DNA from: JAFGHJ01 sp964631335
GTDB taxonomy: Bacteria > Hydrothermota > UBA3072
Assembly: GCA_964631335.1 (NCBI GenBank)
Contig: CAZVXD010000080.1
Location: 1 to 8,447, forward strand
DNA: 8,447 bases
Direction: 5' to 3'
Position numbers and translations under genes: made by a program. A model generated the notes under the pieces. It did no database searches and had not been told where the DNA came from. It saw only the letters and a list, made by a program, of their open reading frames with translations. Of this stretch, positions 5,682 through 8,447 are shown piece after piece; position 1 is the first letter of the stretch; each line of letters begins with the position of its first letter.

Positions 5682-7790
5682 ATGGAGGATAAAATTATAA
5701 AATATAAATGCCCACATTGTGGGATGGAATTCGATCAGCCGGGAAAATGTTCAATGTGCAATGTCACGCTCGAGGAAGTTTCTGAAGAGAAATCCTGCGA
5801 GCATTGCGACCATAAAGAAATAAAACATGGACATCACAACCATACAGAACATCATAAGCACATGGTAAAAGATTTTAAAAAGCGGTTTTTTGTTTCACTG
5901 ATAATAACCGTACCCATACTAATCCTTTCTCCTTTGATACAGAACTTTCTCAATTTCTCACTTACCTTCTCAGGGGATAAATATCTTATGTTTGTTCTAT
6001 CCAGTTTTATTTTCTTCTACGGCGGATGGCCTTTCCTTAAAGGTCTTTATGACGAACTAAGCCGGAAACAACCCGGCATGATGACTCTTATAGCCCTGGC
6101 TATAACTGTCGCTTACGTTTACAGCGCGGCTGTGGTGTTCGGACTCAAGGGGAAATATTTTTTCTGGGAACTCGCCACACTAATCGATATTATGCTCCTC
6201 GGTCACTGGATAGAAATGAAGTCGGTTCTGGGAGCTTCGAGAGCTCTGGAAAAACTCGCGCAGTTATTACCCGATACGGCTCATTTGGTCAAGGGAGAGG
6301 ATATCTCCGACGTAAAAATATCGGAACTTAATAAAGAAGATATTATTTTAATCAAAGCGGGAGAAAAAATACCCGCGGACGCGGTTATCACCGAAGGAGA
6401 AACCCACATAGACGAATCCATGCTTACAGGAGAATCCAAACCGGTTAAAAAAGAAAAAGGTGATAAAATAATCGGCGGGTCGATCAACGGAGATTCGGTA
6501 ATAAAGGCAAAAGTCGAAGGAACGGGAGAAGATTCCTATTTGAATAAAGTGGTAAATATGGTTAAACAGGCGCAGAACGCCAAGTCAAAAACACAGCGTC
6601 TGGCGGACAGAGCCGCTATGTGGCTAACTGTTATAGCTATAAGTGTAGGGCTTATAACTTTAGTTGTCTGGCTTTTTAAAGCGCCGGATGTGGCGTTCGC
6701 CATAGAAAGAATGGCGACCGTTATGGTAATAACCTGCCCTCACGCTCTCGGTCTCGCCATACCTCTCGTGGGAGCGGTGTCCACTTCCCTTTCGGCAAAG
6801 AACGGTTTATTAATCAGAAACAGAACCGCGTTTGAGAATTCGAGAAAAATAACCACGCTTGTATTCGATAAAACCGGAACTTTAACGGAGGGTAAATTTG
6901 GTGTTAGTTCTGTTAAGATTTTCAATTCCGAATACGGCAAAAAAGACATAATAAAAATAGCAGCGACTCTCGAAATAAATTCCGAACATTCCATAGCAAA
7001 AGGCATTTTAGATAAAGCTAAAGAGCTCGGTTTAGATACAGGGAAAAGCGAGGATTTCGAGGTTGTAAAAGGAGAGGGAGTCAAGGGTAAAGTCGAAGGG
7101 AAAGAGATAAAATTAGTCAGTAAGAGTTATCTGGATAAAAATAACATAGAAATCCCTGAAGAAGCTGCCCAAAAAATAGGCGGGACACTGGTATTTGTTT
7201 TAATAGACGGAGAATTAAAAGGATTAATAGTATTATCCGACAAAATCAGAGAGGATTCTTACGAAGCCATAAAGAAACTGAAAAAAGAGGGTATCAAATG
7301 CTGGATGCTGACCGGAGATAACAAAGAAGTGGCAAAAGAAGTGGCGGATGAACTCGAACTGGACGGATTCTTCGCCGAAGTTCTGCCGGATGAAAAGCAG
7401 GATAAGATTAAAGAACTTCAGAACAAAGGGGAAGTCGTTGCCATGACCGGAGACGGAATAAACGACGCCCCGGCTCTCGCTCAGGCGGACGTTGGAATAG
7501 CTATCGGTTCGGGTACTGACGTCGCCGCCGAAACCGCGGATATCATTCTGGTCAACAGCAATCCGAAAGATGTTATGGCTCTCATATTGTTTGGGAAAGC
7601 CACATATCGAAAAATGATTCAGAACCTTTTCTGGGCGACAGGGTACAACGTAATTGCCATACCTCTTGCGGCTGGTGTTTTGTATAAGTCAGGAATTATC
7701 ATCTCCCCCGCCGTGGGTGCGATATTTATGTCTATGAGTACCGTTATCGTTGCCATAAACGCGAGTTTCTTGAGAGTAAAAAAAGATTAA
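5682..7790 (+). CDS. copB: Copper-exporting P-type ATPase, CopB type (P1B-3)
   Basis: This 702-residue inner-membrane pump uses ATP to export copper (or silver). The N-terminus lacks a ferredoxin-fold HMA domain. Residues 8-33 (YKCPHCGMEF, then PGKCSMCNV) instead resemble the short heavy-metal-binding domain of many efflux proteins, followed by a His/Cys-rich segment (39-61). Eight membrane segments fit the P1B plan: four at about 66-90, 100-120, 131-153 and 159-178, two flanking CPH (313-332, 338-365), and two near the C-terminus (645-692). The core motifs are intact: TGES (249-252), CPH (352-354), DKTGT with phosphorylated Asp396, SEHS (434-437, usually SEHP), TGDN (544-547) and TGDGINDAP (589-597). 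CPH with MSMSTVIVAINA (683-694) marks the P1B-3 branch. The ATG at 5682 has no upstream Shine-Dalgarno; GGAGG lies just inside the frame (5684-5688). No copper chaperone or regulator adjoins. Confidence 0.95.
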   Translation: MEDKIIKYKCPHCGMEFDQPGKCSMCNVTLEEVSEEKSCEHCDHKEIKHGHHNHTEHHKHMVKDFKKRFFVSLIITVPILILSPLIQNFLNFSLTFSGDKYLMFVLSSFIFFYGGWPFLKGLYDELSRKQPGMMTLIALAITVAYVYSAAVVFGLKGKYFFWELATLIDIMLLGHWIEMKSVLGASRALEKLAQLLPDTAHLVKGEDISDVKISELNKEDIILIKAGEKIPADAVITEGETHIDESMLTGESKPVKKEKGDKIIGGSINGDSVIKAKVEGTGEDSYLNKVVNMVKQAQNAKSKTQRLADRAAMWLTVIAISVGLITLVVWLFKAPDVAFAIERMATVMVITCPHALGLAIPLVGAVSTSLSAKNGLLIRNRTAFENSRKITTLVFDKTGTLTEGKFGVSSVKIFNSEYGKKDIIKIAATLEINSEHSIAKGILDKAKELGLDTGKSEDFEVVKGEGVKGKVEGKEIKLVSKSYLDKNNIEIPEEAAQKIGGTLVFVLIDGELKGLIVLSDKIREDSYEAIKKLKKEGIKCWMLTGDNKEVAKEVADELELDGFFAEVLPDEKQDKIKELQNKGEVVAMTGDGINDAPALAQADVGIAIGSGTDVAAETADIILVNSNPKDVMALILFGKATYRKMIQNLFWATGYNVIAIPLAAGVLYKSGIIISPAVGAIFMSMSTVIVAINASFLRVKKD

Positions 7791-7808
7791 CCACAGAGGA
7801 CACAAAGA
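7789..7808. repeat. Nonamer repeat copy starting in the copB stop codon
   Basis: The sequence AACCACAGAGGACAC (7789-7803) continues into a second unit, CACAAAGAA. Its first two bases are the last two of the copB stop TAA. The 15-mer recurs exactly, inverted, at 8183-8197, so the two copies frame the gap from copB to the HAD gene. Confidence 0.85.
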
Positions 7809-7814
7809 AACATT

Positions 7815-7882
7815 GGCTATACGCTTACCGCTGTCGGCTATCCGCTAAACCCAATAAACTCAACAAACCCAACGAACTAAAT
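7815..7882. repeat. Five-unit 7-mer array followed by four-unit 9-mer array
   Basis: From 7815 five heptamers run without a break, including GGCTATA, CGCTTAC (7815-7828) and GGCTATC, CGCTAAA (7836-7849). From 7847 four nonamers follow, including AAACCCAAT (7847-7855) and AAACTCAAC (7856-7864). The nonamer word is the same family as the array at 1395-1457. No gene is present. Confidence 0.75.
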
Positions 7883-7935
7883 TGTCTTTGCGAGTTTTTC
7901 TTCATGCTCGAACTATGCGAAGCAATCTCAAGCGT
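7881..7935. repeat. Imperfect palindromic repeat ending GCGAAGCAATCTC
   Basis: ATTGTCTTTGCGAG (7881-7894) and GCGAAGCAATCTCA (7917-7930) form an imperfect inverted pair around a short spacer. They recall a widespread bacterial intergenic element of the form ATTGCGAG...GCGAAGCAATCTC. The resemblance is from memory. The function of such elements is generally unsettled; a mobile or structural role is possible. Confidence 0.6.
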
Positions 7936-7937
7936 AT

Positions 7938-7971
7938 TGAACCACAAAGACCACAGAGGTCGCAGAGTAAC
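7938..7971. repeat. Internal copy of the CACARAGNN nonamer array
   Basis: TGAACCACAAAGACCACAGA (7938-7957) begins this copy, which contains three nonamers: CACAAAGAC, then CACAGAGGT and CGCAGAGTA. It has the same orientation as the copy at 7789 and is the only one of the five not next to a gene. Confidence 0.8.
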
Positions 7972-8004
7972 AACAAATCACACGATTAACTTTTAACTTT
8001 TTTT

Positions 8005-8039
8005 GACAAGTGACCAGTGACCAGAGACTGATGACTAAG
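8005..8039. repeat. Five-unit 7-mer array of the GACCAGT type
   Basis: Five consecutive heptamers start with GAC: GACAAGT and GACCAGT (8005-8018), then GACCAGA, GACTGAT and GACTAAG. The register is perfect for 35 bp. It lies inside the non-coding gap after copB. Confidence 0.75.
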
Positions 8040-8045
8040 TAATTC

Positions 8046-8110
8046 ACATGTAGAACATGCAGTAATTGTAGTTGCCTTCAAGTCATGACGCACGACTCAT
8101 GACGCAGTTA
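8046..8110. repeat. Short 9-mer array and doubled TCATGACGCA
   Basis: ACATGTAGA and ACATGCAGT (8046-8063) are two nonamers followed by a looser third. TCATGACGCA then occurs twice (8083-8092 and 8097-8106), 14 bp apart, equal to two heptamer steps. The remainder of the gap to 8182 shows nothing I can classify. Confidence 0.55.
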
Positions 8111-8182
8111 ATCTTTTCCCGTTTCAACGTCTGACCTCGTTGACACATTATGTTTTAGCGGTTTTCCCACGCCAGGTACTGC

Positions 8183-8204
8183 GTGTCCTCTGTGGTTCAA
8201 AAAT
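8183..8204. repeat. Inverted nonamer repeat copy before the HAD promoter
   Basis: GTGTCCTCTGTGGTT (8183-8197) is the exact reverse complement of 7789-7803 and continues as CAAAAAT, as in the arm at 3803-3917. A G-rich stretch follows, then the TTGACT of the HAD promoter. Confidence 0.85.
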
Positions 8205-8231
8205 CGTCAGGGTAGTGTGGCTAAAAAATAC

Positions 8232-8260
8232 TTGACTTAAATAACAAAATCTTCTATTAT
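8232..8260 (+). promoter_or_regulatory. Promoter of the HAD-family hydrolase gene
   Basis: TTGACT (8232-8237) and TATTAT (8255-8260) are separated by exactly 17 bp. Transcription should start near 8267, about three bases before the ATG, which makes the message essentially leaderless. Confidence 0.75.
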
Positions 8261-8269
8261 ACCAATGTT

Positions 8270-8447
8270 ATGAAAGACTCAAATAAAATAAAAGTAATCT
8301 TGCTCGATTTCGGGGGAGTAATTTCTCCTGAAGGATTTCAACTCGGTGTACTAAAACTTTCCAAAAGATACGGCAAGGATTATGCTGAAATATATGAAAT
8401 TACAAGTAAAAAGGCAATGGTCGGAAGCGGGTACATAAGTGGCAAGG
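8270..8447 (+). CDS. HAD-superfamily hydrolase, N-terminal part
   Basis: The 59 codons up to the window edge read as the start of a haloacid dehalogenase-like hydrolase. Motif I is LLDFGGVIS (11-19), with the nucleophile predicted at Asp13. The general-acid position two residues on is Gly15 in place of Asp. DxGGV forms occur regularly in one branch of subfamily IA, so this does not prove inactivity. The following helical region (22-59, ending GYISGK) fits the beginning of a helical cap domain. Motifs II-IV lie beyond the window, so substrate and activity cannot be judged. No Shine-Dalgarno precedes the ATG. An ATG at 8265 is out of frame and stops after two codons. The promoter directly upstream argues that this gene starts a new transcript. 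Confidence 0.75.
   Translation, partial: MKDSNKIKVILLDFGGVISPEGFQLGVLKLSKRYGKDYAEIYEITSKKAMVGSGYISGK

Noticed and set aside
1837..7084. Antisense and alternate-frame open frames inside the ABC, reductase and copper ATPase genes
   Set aside because: Each overlaps a gene with clear family motifs. They lack ribosome sites and resemble no domain; they are by-products of the real coding frames.
7789..8204. CRISPR array
   Set aside because: The repeats are 7-9 bp, degenerate and contiguous, with no spacers of uniform length and no cas genes nearby.

Overview
This window reads as chromosomal DNA of an AT-rich, Gram-negative, probably anaerobic bacterium. A TonB-dependent receptor and a lipoprotein imply an outer membrane, and a low-potential ferredoxin suggests anaerobic or microaerobic metabolism. 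The carboxypeptidase-regulatory-plus-plug receptor layout and the repeat-filled gene gaps are of the kind I associate with uncultured phyla such as WOR-3, Cloacimonadota, Marinimicrobia or Omnitrophota. That placement is inference and no marker gene is present.

Left part (1-1230, minus strand): the N-terminal third of a TonB-dependent receptor runs off the left edge. Upstream of it is a 92-residue ferredoxin whose first cluster motif lacks one cysteine. Each has a visible sigma70-type promoter. Centre (1477-3633, plus strand): a tight operon holds a YtrA-type GntR repressor, an ABC ATPase, an ABC-2 permease and a small membrane protein, with 14-bp and 8-bp overlaps between the first three. 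Its promoter carries a perfect 7-bp inverted repeat around the -10, a strong candidate for the repressor's own operator. Next (3934-5560): a second promoter drives a DUF5362-like membrane protein, a small lipoprotein and an aldo/keto reductase. Then (5682-7790) comes a full-length CopB-type P1B-3 copper ATPase with a Cys/His-rich N terminus. At the right edge a HAD-family hydrolase starts and is cut off.

The most unusual content lies between the genes. Three gaps (about 1240-1475, 3640-3940 and 7789-8230) are built from short tandem arrays of degenerate 7-mers and 9-mers. Five copies of a nonamer array (consensus CACARAGNN, preceded by GAACC or TAACC) are present, four of them at the gene-facing edge of a gap with the AACCAC end toward the gene. 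Three of these lead directly into a TTGAC -35 element. Two copies belong to a 114-bp inverted repeat of roughly 89% identity that brackets the GntR/ABC operon and has outward-facing promoters at both ends. No CRISPR array, rRNA, tRNA, transposase or convincing intrinsic terminator was found.
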